A stretch of 39,042 bases of DNA from JAUPVL01 sp964512085 (GTDB lineage: Bacteria; Patescibacteriota; Saccharimonadia; CAILAD01; BJGX01), in the NCBI GenBank assembly GCA_964512085.1, contig CAZEIU010000004.1, forward strand, positions 1 through 39,042. Direction: 5' to 3'. Positions 8,096 to 15,582 of this stretch are shown here, in pieces. The position numbers were made by a program, and so were the translations under genes. The notes under the pieces were generated by a model. It did not search any database and was not told the origin of the DNA. It was given only the letters and a program-made list of their open reading frames with translations. The stretch's first letter is position 1. Each line of letters starts with the position of its first letter.

Positions 8096-8298
8096 TTCGA
8101 TTCTCCTTCTACTAAGCTTGCTTCATTTAATACCGTCTTAACTCTAGCGATATCTTTTTTTAGAGCGCTTATTTGCTTAACGTTTTTTACCTCTTTGGTT
8201 TTGTAATCTATTAGTAAAGTATTAAGCTGAGTTTGCATATCAGTTAACTGCTTTTGTAATTCTTTATTTGATTTATTACGCATATCCTTAGCTTTCAT
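8092..8298 (-). CDS. rpmC: 50S ribosomal protein L29
   Basis: Small helical hairpin protein at the tunnel exit, near the SRP and trigger-factor docking site. At 68 aa it is almost all helical: MRNKSNKELQKQLTDMQTQL then an Arg/Lys-rich second helix. The central motif is weaker than in well-studied homologues, but position (rplP-rpmC-rpsQ), length and helical pattern make the call firm. It overlaps rplP by 11 nt and rpsQ by 4 nt. Confidence 0.93.
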   Translation of the reverse strand: MKAKDMRNKSNKELQKQLTDMQTQLNTLLIDYKTKEVKNVKQISALKKDIARVKTVLNEASLVEGESK

Positions 8299-8719
8299 GA
8301 GTTTCTCCAGTTGAAGTCTTAATCAAGAATTTTGTTCTTACTGGCAGTTTCATAGCTGCAAGTCGCATAGCTTCTTTAGCAGTTGCTTCATCAACGCCAT
8401 CCATTTCAAACAAAATCTTACCAGCCTGTACTTTGGCTACATAGTGATCTAAGGCACCCTTACCAGAACCCATTCTTACTTCGGCTGGTTTTCGAGTAAC
8501 GGGAGTTTGCGGAAAAATTCTAATCCAAATTTTACCACCACGTTTTACGTGTCTGGTCATTGCACGTCGAGCCGCTTCGATTTGTCGGGAAGTAATTCTT
8601 TCGTTATCTAGGCTTTTTAAGCCATAGTGACCAAAGTTAATCTCGGCCCCACGGGTTGCTACTCCTGTATTACGGCCCTTCATAGCTTTTCTAAATTTGG
8701 TTTTTCTTGGTAATAACAT
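8288..8719 (-). CDS. rplP: 50S ribosomal protein L16
   Basis: Late-assembly 50S protein that shapes the A site and contacts the tRNA elbow. At 143 aa it shows MLLPRKTKFRKAMKGRNTG and 'HVKRGGKIWIRIFPQTPVTR' followed by MGSGKGALDHYVAKVQ, the diagnostic L16 signatures. It is 3 nt after rpsC and overlaps rpmC by 11 nt. Confidence 0.98.
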   Translation of the reverse strand: MLLPRKTKFRKAMKGRNTGVATRGAEINFGHYGLKSLDNERITSRQIEAARRAMTRHVKRGGKIWIRIFPQTPVTRKPAEVRMGSGKGALDHYVAKVQAGKILFEMDGVDEATAKEAMRLAAMKLPVRTKFLIKTSTGETHES

Positions 8720-8722
8720 AAT

Positions 8723-9340
8723 CTATCCTTTATTCACCCAAACTTTTACACCAATCACTCCATAGGTAGTACTTGCCTTAGCAAAACCATAGTCTATATT
8801 GGCTTTGATAGTATGCAAAGGTATGCTACCGCTAGCAGTAGTTTCACGACGAGCCATTTCGGCGCCATTTAGTCGTCCAGATACCGATATCTTCACTCCT
8901 AGCATGCCTGCCTTAATAGCATTTTCGGCTGCTCCTTTAATAACTCTTCTAAAGGCCATACGACGTTCTAATTGCGAAGCGACATTTTCGGCAATTAGTT
9001 GAGCGTGGATTTCAGGATTTTTCATTTCTTCAATGTTGAGCTTGATATCTTGACCAGCAAGTTTGCTTAGATCTTTTTTCAAGCTCTCTACTCCAGCTCC
9101 ACCCCTGCCAATTACTACACCGGGCTTGCTGGTATAGATGGTAATTATTAGTTCACCGGTTGATCTCTCTATTTCGACCTTACCTATTGATGCTCTAAAC
9201 CCAAGTTTATTTTCTATTAGTTCTCTTAGCCTAATATCAGAAATAAGGTTTTTCTTAAAATCTTTTCCACCAAACCATCGGCTTTGCCAATTTTTATTGA
9301 GCGGAAGTCTAAAACTAGTTGGATTTACTTTTTGTCCCAT
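8723..9340 (-). CDS. rpsC: 30S ribosomal protein S3
   Basis: Head protein at the mRNA entry channel with helicase-like function together with S4 and S5. At 205 aa it has an N-terminal type II KH domain with the GxxG loop in 'PGVVIGRGGAGVESLKKDL'. The C-terminal domain shows 'GVKISVSGRLNGAEMARRE' and a truncated acidic end typical of shorter S3 proteins. It shares one base with rplV. Confidence 0.98.
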   Translation of the reverse strand: MGQKVNPTSFRLPLNKNWQSRWFGGKDFKKNLISDIRLRELIENKLGFRASIGKVEIERSTGELIITIYTSKPGVVIGRGGAGVESLKKDLSKLAGQDIKLNIEEMKNPEIHAQLIAENVASQLERRMAFRRVIKGAAENAIKAGMLGVKISVSGRLNGAEMARRETTASGSIPLHTIKANIDYGFAKASTTYGVIGVKVWVNKG

Positions 9341-9726
9341 TATTTTTTTACCTCTTTTTTGGGTTTCTTATCGCTTTTGGCGGGTTTATTTATAGCTTCA
9401 TTACCAACCACAACGGTTAGGTGAGCCTTAGGATGCTCTATAGGGCTAGCCATACCGCGCGATCTGGGTCGCCATCTTTTTAATTTGCCTGCCTGGTCAA
9501 CTTTTATTTCTTCTATAACTAGTTCAGACTTATTTAGTTTATTGTTGTTTACAGCATTTGCACTTGCCGACTTTAGTGCATCAAACACCATAATAGAGCC
9601 CTTTTTAGGAGTTACGGCCAGTTGTTGCATAGCCAAATCAACGCTCATACCGCGAAGACCTGCTGTACAGAGACGTAGTTTTTGAGCAGATATGGTAAGA
9701 TTTCGTGATTTTGCCTGAACTCTCAT
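9340..9726 (-). CDS. rplV: 50S ribosomal protein L22
   Basis: Binds all 23S domains, and its long beta-hairpin lines the exit tunnel. At 128 aa it shows KSRNLTISAQKLRLCTAGLR and a hairpin region 'LKRWRPRSRGMASPIEHPKA' followed by HLTVVVG. A short lysine-rich tail (KPAKSDKKPKKEVKK) extends past the usual end. It shares single bases with rpsC and rpsS. Confidence 0.97.
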   Translation of the reverse strand: MRVQAKSRNLTISAQKLRLCTAGLRGMSVDLAMQQLAVTPKKGSIMVFDALKSASANAVNNNKLNKSELVIEEIKVDQAGKLKRWRPRSRGMASPIEHPKAHLTVVVGNEAINKPAKSDKKPKKEVKK

Positions 9727-10007
9727 TATTTATCTCCCTCGGCCTTAGCTAACTTACCACCATGACCTTTAAACTTGCGAGTAGGCGCAAATTCACCCAA
9801 CTTATGACCTACCATATTTTCGGTAACCAATACTGGCAAGTGGGTTTTTCCGTTGTGCACTGCTATAGTTCTACCGACCATTTCTGGAGATATGGTACTT
9901 GCTCTCGACCATGTTTTGATAATAGTTTTATCGGTAGGCGAAAGAGCGATTACTTTCTTAAGCAATTTAGGATCTATAAATGGACCTTTTTTAGCTGAAC
10001 GACTCAT
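9726..10007 (-). CDS. rpsS: 30S ribosomal protein S19
   Basis: Head protein that pairs with S13. At 93 aa it is normal length: MSRSAKKGPFIDPKLLKKVI, 'TIKTWSRASTISPEMVG'-type core and 'ENMVGHKLGEFAPTRKFKGH', the S19 signature. ATGA overlap with rplB upstream and one-base overlap with rplV downstream. Confidence 0.98.
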   Translation of the reverse strand: MSRSAKKGPFIDPKLLKKVIALSPTDKTIIKTWSRASTISPEMVGRTIAVHNGKTHLPVLVTENMVGHKLGEFAPTRKFKGHGGKLAKAEGDK

Positions 10008-10837
10008 CTTCTTCCTCTCTTTCGGCCTTTTACTATCATTGAATTGGTGTATTTACGTCGACGGGTTTTCTTACCCAAAGCTGGCTGACCCCATGGAGTC
10101 TTAGGATGCTTAAGACCAATTGGGCTACCACCCTCACCACCACCATGTGGGTGATCTACAGGGTTCATGGCTTTACCCCTTACTTGTGGTCGACGACCAA
10201 GATTTCTTTTGCGACCAGCGCTACCAATTTTAATATTTTGGTGATCGATATTACTAATTTGACCAATTGTGGCGTAGCACTCTTTATTTACAAGACGCAC
10301 TTCGCCCGATGGTAGTTTTATTTGCACATAATCACCTTCTTTGGCAGCTAACTGAGCTCTGGCACCAGCTGAGCGTACTAATTGCGCACCTCCGCCTACT
10401 TTTAGTTCTATTGCACTAACTGTAGAGCCAAGAGGAATATTTTTAAGAGCCATTCTATTGCCAGCCTTAACTTCTACTTGACTACCTACGCTAATTTTTT
10501 TACCTACTCGCATGGTAGTAGTAGCTATAATGTAGCTTTTTTGTCCATTTGGTAGTTTAATTAGCGCTATATTAGCACTTCTACCTGGGTCGTACTCTAT
10601 GGCCACTATTTCTGCCTCAGATACTTCGGCTGAGCCAAAATCAACTATACGTAAGTGTCTTTTAGCGCCACCACCTCGGTGTCTAATAGTAATTTTACCT
10701 TGATTGTTTCGACCAGAGTTTTGTTTACGTTTTAAGGTAAGTGATTTTTCTGGTTTAGTTTTGGTGATCTTTGAGAAATCCAAAACACTCATGTTGCGAC
10801 GAGCTGAAGTATTTTGTTTGATAATTCTAACAGCCAT
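10004..10837 (-). CDS. rplB: 50S ribosomal protein L2
   Basis: Universal 23S rRNA binder needed for subunit association and peptidyl-transferase structure. At 277 aa it has full length: 'RNNQGKITIRHRGGGAKRHL' and the C-terminal 'MNPVDHPHGGGEGGSPIGLK', which holds the conserved histidine region near the active centre. It ends in the basic tail KGRKRGRR. It shares one base with rplW and four with rpsS. Confidence 0.99.
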   Translation of the reverse strand: MAVRIIKQNTSARRNMSVLDFSKITKTKPEKSLTLKRKQNSGRNNQGKITIRHRGGGAKRHLRIVDFGSAEVSEAEIVAIEYDPGRSANIALIKLPNGQKSYIIATTTMRVGKKISVGSQVEVKAGNRMALKNIPLGSTVSAIELKVGGGAQLVRSAGARAQLAAKEGDYVQIKLPSGEVRLVNKECYATIGQISNIDHQNIKIGSAGRKRNLGRRPQVRGKAMNPVDHPHGGGEGGSPIGLKHPKTPWGQPALGKKTRRRKYTNSMIVKGRKRGRR

Positions 10838-11121
10838 TATTTAGACTCCTCAAAAATGGTAATTTTTTGGCCTTTTTTAAGACTCACAAAAGCTCTTTTC
10901 TTGTCGGCACGACTACCTTTTTTGCCTCTAAAGCGCAGGGTTTTACCTTTAAGATTAGAAATTCGTACTTCTTTTACTTCTACCTTAAACTGTTTAGCAA
11001 CGGCATCAGCCACCATTAGCTTGTTGGCCGATCGACTTACCTCAAACATATATGTACCATTAGTTGCGAGCTGCATACTCTTTTCGGTCACTATTGGTTT
11101 TAGCATTACTACAGCATTCAT
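10837..11121 (-). CDS. rplW: 50S ribosomal protein L23
   Basis: Tunnel-exit protein that docks trigger factor and SRP. The translation is 94 aa, starting MNAVVMLKPIVTEKSMQLAT, the family's usual opening. An in-frame ATG 18 nt upstream exists but has no ribosome-binding site. The chosen ATG at 11119-11121 overlaps the rplD stop (ATGA) and has AGGAG 7 nt upstream. The core shows YMFEVSRSANKLMVADAVAK and 'VRISNLKGKTLRFRGKKGSR'. Confidence 0.95.
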   Translation of the reverse strand: MNAVVMLKPIVTEKSMQLATNGTYMFEVSRSANKLMVADAVAKQFKVEVKEVRISNLKGKTLRFRGKKGSRADKKRAFVSLKKGQKITIFEESK

Positions 11122-11744
11122 TTGGTAGCTCCTAGCCATTCATTAAGTTTTTGTAAGGCCTCTTTTTCAAAAACAATATTGTTTGCGTTTAAAACATCAT
11201 AGGCTCTTAGCTGACTAAAGCTTACAAGTCTTACGCCAGGAAGGTTTGCAACACTCAATGCAAAGTTTTCTTCTGGTTTGGTAGTTACTAGCAATACCTT
11301 ACCCTCAAGTTGAAGTTTATCTAAAAGCTTATTTGCCAACTGTGTTTTGGGTTTTTCTACACTAAATTTTTCAATTACTTTAACGCAATCTTTTTGGGCA
11401 GTTAAAGACATTTTAATAGAAGCCTTAATCATTTTTACTGGCATTTCTTTTTGGTAGTTTTGTAGACCAGTTGGGCCATGAGCTACACCACCATGTCGCC
11501 AAATGTTCACTCTGCTAGAACCAAACCTTGCTCTACCAGTACCTTTTTGTCGCCATGGTTTCTTACCGCCACCCCGAACTTCGCCTCGAGTAAGAACTTT
11601 AGAGTCAGATTGACGCAAATTGGCTTGCGATCGTACTACAGCTTGCTTTAGTAAGTCTTGGCTAATTTCTACCTCAAATATGTCTTTATTAAGACTTGTG
11701 TCGGTGGATTTATTACCGGTGCGTGTAAAGGTGAGTGCTTTCAT
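11118..11744 (-). CDS. rplD: 50S ribosomal protein L4
   Basis: Exit-tunnel protein; in gamma-proteobacteria it also represses the S10 operon. At 208 aa it shows the extended loop 'GEVRGGGKKPWRQKGTGRAR' and FGSSRVNIWRHGGVAHGPTG, followed by the globular C-terminal half. It overlaps rplW by 4 nt and shares a base with rplC. Whether it regulates through the 110-nt leader of this operon is unknown. Confidence 0.98.
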   Translation of the reverse strand: MKALTFTRTGNKSTDTSLNKDIFEVEISQDLLKQAVVRSQANLRQSDSKVLTRGEVRGGGKKPWRQKGTGRARFGSSRVNIWRHGGVAHGPTGLQNYQKEMPVKMIKASIKMSLTAQKDCVKVIEKFSVEKPKTQLANKLLDKLQLEGKVLLVTTKPEENFALSVANLPGVRLVSFSQLRAYDVLNANNIVFEKEALQKLNEWLGATK

Positions 11745-12391
11745 TACTTAGTTTCCTCTTGTGTTGATCTCGCCTGCACACGTACCAGCCCTTTTTTGGG
11801 ACCTGGCACAGCGCCCTTAATACCAATAATATTGTTACTTGGGTCAATATAAATAACTTTTTGATTTTTAACAGTAACTTTGACATTACCCATTTGGCCA
11901 GCCATTTTTTGGCCTTTAAAAACGTGCTGTGGATAACCAGCACCGATAGATCCAGGAGCGCGGTAGTTGTGAGAACCGTGAGTTTTTGGACCTCTGGCAA
12001 AATTATGCCGTTTAATTGTTCCAGCAAATCCTTTACCTTTACTAATTGCCGATACAGTTACCATATCTCCCACAGCAAAACTATCAGTAGATATTTTTTC
12101 TCCTACTGATAGCTTTGGCTCTTCTGAGCTCTGTGGATCTATTTTGTCTTGTCTAAATTCGCCTATAAATCGGCTTTCAACTTTGGCTTTTTTGAGGTGT
12201 CCAGCTTGTGGCTTGGCAATATGCTTGGCTTTACCCATACCTAATTGAACCGAATTATAACCATCGGTTTCAACTGTTTTTACTTGAGTTACAACACAAT
12301 TATCGGCCTGTAATAAGGTAACCGAACTCTGTCGACCGTTTTCGTCGAATATCTGTGTCATGCCTAGTTTGGTTGCGAGTATAGCTTTCAT
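11744..12391 (-). CDS. rplC: 50S ribosomal protein L3
   Basis: Early-assembly 50S protein whose long arm reaches the peptidyl-transferase centre. The translation is 215 aa from MKAILATKLGMTQIFDENGR; the signature 'GKGFAGTIKRHNFARGPKTH' and YPQHVFKGQKMAGQMGNVKV are clear. A TTG 9 nt upstream could also start the frame, but the ATG fits the family. No Shine-Dalgarno precedes either. It is the first gene of the S10 operon here, because rpsJ is elsewhere. Confidence 0.97.
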   Translation of the reverse strand: MKAILATKLGMTQIFDENGRQSSVTLLQADNCVVTQVKTVETDGYNSVQLGMGKAKHIAKPQAGHLKKAKVESRFIGEFRQDKIDPQSSEEPKLSVGEKISTDSFAVGDMVTVSAISKGKGFAGTIKRHNFARGPKTHGSHNYRAPGSIGAGYPQHVFKGQKMAGQMGNVKVTVKNQKVIYIDPSNNIIGIKGAVPGPKKGLVRVQARSTQEETK

Positions 12392-12415
12392 TTTTTGCAA
12401 AAAATAATAGCTGCG

Positions 12416-12456
12416 AAATATTTGGTTTCTACCATCTTTAGTAGACCTAAATACTC
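12416..12456 (-). promoter_or_regulatory. Imperfect hairpin in the S10-operon leader
   Basis: In the leader RNA the segments GTATTT, GG and CTAC pair in order with GTAG, CC and AAATAT around an 8-nt loop (TAAAGATG), giving about 12 base pairs with a bulge and an internal loop. It lies 25-65 nt upstream of rplC, between promoter and start codon. It could be an autoregulatory target for a ribosomal protein such as L4, but that is inference. Confidence 0.4.
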
Positions 12457-12507
12457 CCCAGTGAATAATAATTTATAGACTAATACAAAAGTAGTAAGTC
12501 GAGTAAT

Positions 12508-12537
12508 AGTGTATCAGATTTACTCCTGTTGTGTCAA
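12508..12537 (-). promoter_or_regulatory. Promoter of the S10/spc operon (rplC onward)
   Basis: Minus strand TTGACA (12532-12537) and TACACT (12508-12513) with an 18-nt spacer. Transcription would start near 12501 and leave a leader of about 110 nt before rplC. It lies directly after the stop of the upstream membrane-protein gene. Confidence 0.8.
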
Positions 12538-12547
12538 CTATTATCGC

Positions 12548-12799
12548 CTAAAAATAAATTGTTAGACCTAGGCCGTAAAGCCCAAGAAGCGCACCAACTA
12601 CCAGCAAAGCATACTCAATCTTACGATTTATACGCAAAACTTCAATCTTACTAAGGCCAAAGCCAATTACCAAACCTATTGGTATCCAGCGATGTCCTCC
12701 CCAAGACACCCAAACCGTTCCGAGCAGTAAATACAAAGCTGACTTTATAAGAAAAGCTATATCTGACTCATGGAACTTTTTTTGTTTTGGTTTGGGCAT
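12548..12799 (-). CDS. Small membrane protein of unknown function
   Basis: 83 aa that I do not recognise. A basic, soluble N-terminus (MPKPKQKKFHESDIA) is followed by hydrophobic segments at about residues 14-32, 37-50 and 62-82, so two or three membrane helices with the lysine-rich end probably inside. There is no clear Shine-Dalgarno before the ATG. It lies between the DUF4870-like gene and the S10 operon promoter on the same strand. Function cannot be inferred from the sequence. Confidence 0.7.
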   Translation of the reverse strand: MPKPKQKKFHESDIAFLIKSALYLLLGTVWVSWGGHRWIPIGLVIGFGLSKIEVLRINRKIEYALLVVGALLGLYGLGLTIYF

Positions 12800-12826
12800 T
12801 TATTTTATGAGATTTATTTACTTGAG

Positions 12827-12940
12827 TGAAATACAAGGCAGAAACGAAGCACGATTGAGGCGTAGTTAATCTACGACGAAAGAGTTCTGGAGTTTCTAAC
12901 GCCGTAGTTCGCCAAGAAAATAAGTCGTAACCCTATTTCA
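12827..12940. repeat. Nested inverted-repeat element, MITE-like candidate
   Basis: A 114-bp segment bounded by exact 7-bp inverted ends, TGAAATA (12827-12833) and TATTTCA (12934-12940). Inside, AGAAAC pairs with GTTTCT, the flanking GGC pairs with GCC, and the centre is the hairpin CGTAG-ttaat-CTACG. The right end contains the stop codon of the DUF4870-like gene. No coding sense is apparent. Only one copy is seen in this window, so repetition in the genome is a guess from its architecture. Confidence 0.45.
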
Positions 12941-13307
12941 TTAAATGGATGCCACCAATAAGAGGTAAGGGCTGTTGTTTTTTATTAATAACATTAACAA
13001 TACCAATTATCGAAAGAACTAGACATCCAATATTTACTAGCCACAATAGCGGCATTAAAAGAGCAAAGATACCTCCACCCAAAACTGCAACTGGAATAAT
13101 TAAAAAGTACACTACACTTACTACTGCTTCTAGGGCAAAAAGAGTTAAACCCTGCTTAGCGTGATACTGTGCAAAGGCTGAGTCTTTTGCAGCAAACAGT
13201 GGTATTAGACAAAGTATTCCTAAATAAGCCAATACTCCCATCAAAGTGTCGCTGTCGCCACTTGATTTTGGTGTTTGATTTTGAACTGGTTGTTTTTCTT
13301 CGGGCAT
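12933..13307 (-). CDS. DUF4870-like membrane protein
   Basis: 124 aa. A polar, proline/glutamine-rich N-terminus is followed by 'MGVLAYLGILCLIPLFAAKD' and SAFAQYHAKQGLTLFALEAV, the pattern of the DUF4870/Tic20-like family of small tri- or tetra-helical membrane proteins. Hydrophobic segments fall at about 23-40, 52-76 and 78-108. Function in the family is not established. AAGGAG sits 5 nt before the ATG. The last codon and stop lie in the right end of the inverted-repeat element, so the C-terminus may have been altered by an insertion. Confidence 0.7.
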   Translation of the reverse strand: MPEEKQPVQNQTPKSSGDSDTLMGVLAYLGILCLIPLFAAKDSAFAQYHAKQGLTLFALEAVVSVVYFLIIPVAVLGGGIFALLMPLLWLVNIGCLVLSIIGIVNVINKKQQPLPLIGGIHLMK

Positions 13308-13338
13308 AATTACTCCTTACATTATTTTACTTGGTTTA

Positions 13339-13367
13339 ATTGTATGCTTTTTTTATTTTATCTGCAA
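13339..13367 (-). promoter_or_regulatory. Promoter of the DUF4870-like gene
   Basis: Minus strand TTGCAG (13362-13367), 17-nt A-rich spacer, TACAAT (13339-13344), about 31 nt before the ATG. It lies after the rpsJ terminator. Confidence 0.65.
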
Positions 13368-13391
13368 GCGCTTATGCTTATTATTCTTATA

Positions 13392-13425
13392 CTAAAAAAG
13401 CCCCTTTTTGTAAGAGGCTTTTTTA
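13392..13425. terminator. Bidirectional terminator after rpsJ
   Basis: AAAAAAGCCCCTT and AAGAGGCTTTTTT form a 12-13 bp stem with one G-U pair and a short loop; it has A and T runs on both sides. It lies directly after the rpsJ stop and ends the tuf-rpsJ transcript. Confidence 0.85.
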
Positions 13426-13429
13426 GTAT

Positions 13430-13774
13430 TTACATCTTTATTTCTATATCTACACCAGCCGGCAAAGACAAATTCATGAGATTATCTATTGTCTTTGGTG
13501 TTGGTTCAGTTATATCTATAAGACGTTTGTGAGTGCGCATCTCAAACTGTTCACGTGAGGTTTTGTATACGTGAGGGCTTTTTACGACAGTGTACTTACG
13601 TTTATCGGTTGGTAGTGGCACTGGGCCAGCTACTTGAGCATTCGTGCGCACAGCTACATCTATAATCTGTTTAGCAGATTGATCAATAACTTTGTTGTCA
13701 TAAGCTTTTAGTTTTATTCTAATACGTTGCTTAGATGAAACTTCGGCTGGGGTTGTGGTAGCTGCGCTAGTCAT
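13430..13774 (-). CDS. rpsJ: 30S ribosomal protein S10
   Basis: Head protein of the 30S and, in some bacteria, the NusE antitermination factor. At 114 aa it carries an extra N-terminal tail of about 14 residues (MTSAATTTPAEVSSKQ). The core 'RIRIKLKAYDNKVIDQSAKQ', GPVPLPTDKRKYTVVKSPHV and EMRTHKRLIDI are typical. It sits 9 nt after tuf and is followed by a strong terminator, so it is not the head gene of the S10 operon as in most bacteria. Confidence 0.98.
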   Translation of the reverse strand: MTSAATTTPAEVSSKQRIRIKLKAYDNKVIDQSAKQIIDVAVRTNAQVAGPVPLPTDKRKYTVVKSPHVYKTSREQFEMRTHKRLIDITEPTPKTIDNLMNLSLPAGVDIEIKM

Positions 13775-13783
13775 TTAAATATA

Positions 13784-14968
13784 CTACTTAGTAATCTTAG
13801 TTACTACACCAGCACCAACAGTTTTACCACCTTCACGAATTGCAAATCGTAGACCGTCTTCCATAGCAATTGGAGCAAGAAGCTTTACTTTGATACTAAT
13901 ATTGTCTCCTGGCATAACCATCTCGGTACCTTCTGGTAGCTCAACTTCACCAGTTACATCGGTAGTTCTAAAGTAGAATTGTGGCTTGTATCCTTTAAAG
14001 AATGGGGTGTGACGACCACCTTCTTCTTTTTTGAGTACGTACACTTCGGCATCAAATTCGGTGTGTGGAGTAATTGAGCCTGGTTTAGCAAGAACTTGTC
14101 CGCGTTCGATGTCATCACGTTCTACGCCACGCAAGAGTACACCAACATTATCACCAGCTTGACCTTCGTCGAGCATCTTCTTAAACATTTCTACGCCAGT
14201 TACTACAGTTTTGGTAGTGTCTTTAATACCAACAATTTCAACTTCGTCGTTTACATTAACTTTACCTTGTTCGATTCTACCGGTAGCAACTGTACCACGA
14301 CCTTTGATAGAGAAAACATCTTCTATAGGCATCAAGAATGGCTTGTCTAGTTCACGCTTTGGCTCTTCTATGTATTCGTCCATAGCATCTAGCAGTTCCA
14401 TAATAGCGTCTTCAGCTTTTTCGTCGCCTTCCATAGCCTTAAGTGCAGAACCTTTGATAATTGGGGCTTTGCCGTCAAAATCGTTCTTTTCTAATAGTTC
14501 ACGTATTTCTACTTCTACTAGCTCGGCTAGTTCTGGATCGGCTTGGTCCATTTTGTTCATAAATACGATTATTTTTGGTACGCCAACCTGCTTGGCCAAC
14601 AGTACGTGCTCTCGGGTTTGAGGCATAGGGCCGTCAGCAGCGCTAACAACCAAAATAGCTCCATCTACTTGAGCAGCACCGGTAATCATGTTTTTGACAT
14701 AGTCGGCGTGACCTGGCATATCAACATGAGCGTAGTGACGCTTGTCAGTTTCGTACTCTTGGTGTGAGCTAGCAATTGTAATACCACGCTCTTTTTCTTC
14801 TGGAGCGTTATCGATTTGATCATAAGCAATTGGTTTGTTTATGTCGCTAGGTTTACGTTTTGCAAGCACTGCAGTAATTGCAGCAGTTAGAGTAGTTTTA
14901 CCATGGTCTACGTGACCCATAGTACCTACGTTTACATGCGGTTTATCGCGTTTGAATGTATCTGCCAT
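13784..14968 (-). CDS. tuf: Translation elongation factor Tu
   Basis: GTPase that delivers aminoacyl-tRNA to the ribosome. At 394 aa it has the P-loop GHVDHGKT (residues 18-25), DMPGHADYVKNM, the NKMD guanine-specificity motif, GSALKA, and domains II and III to the end GAGVVTKITK. The segment after switch I reads 'ERGITIASSHQEYETDKRHY', where many bacteria have NTAHVEYET. AAGGAG precedes the ATG. It heads a two-gene unit with rpsJ. Confidence 0.99.
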   Translation of the reverse strand: MADTFKRDKPHVNVGTMGHVDHGKTTLTAAITAVLAKRKPSDINKPIAYDQIDNAPEEKERGITIASSHQEYETDKRHYAHVDMPGHADYVKNMITGAAQVDGAILVVSAADGPMPQTREHVLLAKQVGVPKIIVFMNKMDQADPELAELVEVEIRELLEKNDFDGKAPIIKGSALKAMEGDEKAEDAIMELLDAMDEYIEEPKRELDKPFLMPIEDVFSIKGRGTVATGRIEQGKVNVNDEVEIVGIKDTTKTVVTGVEMFKKMLDEGQAGDNVGVLLRGVERDDIERGQVLAKPGSITPHTEFDAEVYVLKKEEGGRHTPFFKGYKPQFYFRTTDVTGEVELPEGTEMVMPGDNISIKVKLLAPIAMEDGLRFAIREGGKTVGAGVVTKITK

Positions 14969-15032
14969 TAAAAAATTCTCCTTAAATAATTATTATAGAC
15001 AATAAAAAATCGCCCTTTTTAGACTTAAGATA

Positions 15033-15061
15033 AGTATATATAGTTTAGAGTTATTTGTAAA
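15033..15061 (-). promoter_or_regulatory. Promoter of tuf-rpsJ
   Basis: Minus strand TTTACA (15056-15061), 17-nt spacer, TATACT (15033-15038). The predicted leader is about 55-60 nt and ends with AAGGAG before tuf. Confidence 0.85.
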
Positions 15062-15071
15062 GACTTTTTAT

Positions 15072-15099
15072 ATAATAAAAACCTCCTATTGCTAGGAGG
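15072..15099 (-). terminator. Intrinsic terminator of the zinc-ribbon-like gene
   Basis: On the minus strand CCTCCTA and TAGGAGG form a perfect 7-bp stem with a 4-nt loop, followed by TTTTTATTATA. It lies directly after the stop at 15107 and just upstream of the tuf promoter, isolating the two. Confidence 0.85.
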
Positions 15100-15106
15100 C
15101 ATATAT

Positions 15107-15448
15107 TTACAAGCCTGTTATGTCAGTGCTTAGTAATATTGTTTCTAGTTCGCCAATGGTTAATGGCTCACAGCGACCCTTGTGGTGCCAAGGCAATCTA
15201 CATCTGTTTGTTGGAGAGTTGGCGGTAGTATCTTCTATTTTTATAAATGGAGTTTCAACCCTCTCAGGACACCTGTTGGTAGCAATTAAATAATCCATAC
15301 GGCACGCCGTGCAAGAGTCTGAGCCGGCTATTTTATTTAAAAATTCTTGCAATTTGGGGTCTGAGCCCTCGGACATTTGCATTACACTTACTTGGCGTTC
15401 TTTGCCGCAATCCTTACAAACCCTAAACTCGCGCTTTCTATCTTGCAA
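15107..15448 (-). CDS. Small cysteine-rich protein, probable zinc binder
   Basis: 113 aa, not recognised. The N-terminal half has C11-x2-C14 and C46-x2-C49 separated by about 31 residues, the layout of a treble-clef or zinc-ribbon site. A second cluster, C83-x4-H88-H89-x3-C93, lies near the C-terminus. No membrane segment is visible. The start is TTG (15446-15448) with GAGGTG 4 nt before it; a GTG overlapping that site runs into a stop. Monocistronic, with its own terminator. Confidence 0.65.
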   Translation of the reverse strand: MQDRKREFRVCKDCGKERQVSVMQMSEGSDPKLQEFLNKIAGSDSCTACRMDYLIATNRCPERVETPFIKIEDTTANSPTNRCRLPWHHKGRCEPLTIGELETILLSTDITGL

Positions 15449-15517
15449 GGTTCACCTCGGCTTCTATTCTCGGATACCATAGATAATATCATAAGTAAAT
15501 TTACATATAAACACATA

Positions 15518-15546
15518 TTGATTTTGCATGTTTTTTATGGTACTGT
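15518..15546 (+). promoter_or_regulatory. Promoter of the 15583 membrane-protein gene
   Basis: TTGATT (15518-15523), 17-nt spacer, TACTGT (15541-15546), about 36 nt before the start codon. Confidence 0.6.
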
Positions 15547-15582
15547 AACTTTACACTTGAACCTTGAGACCGGAGGCGGTTG

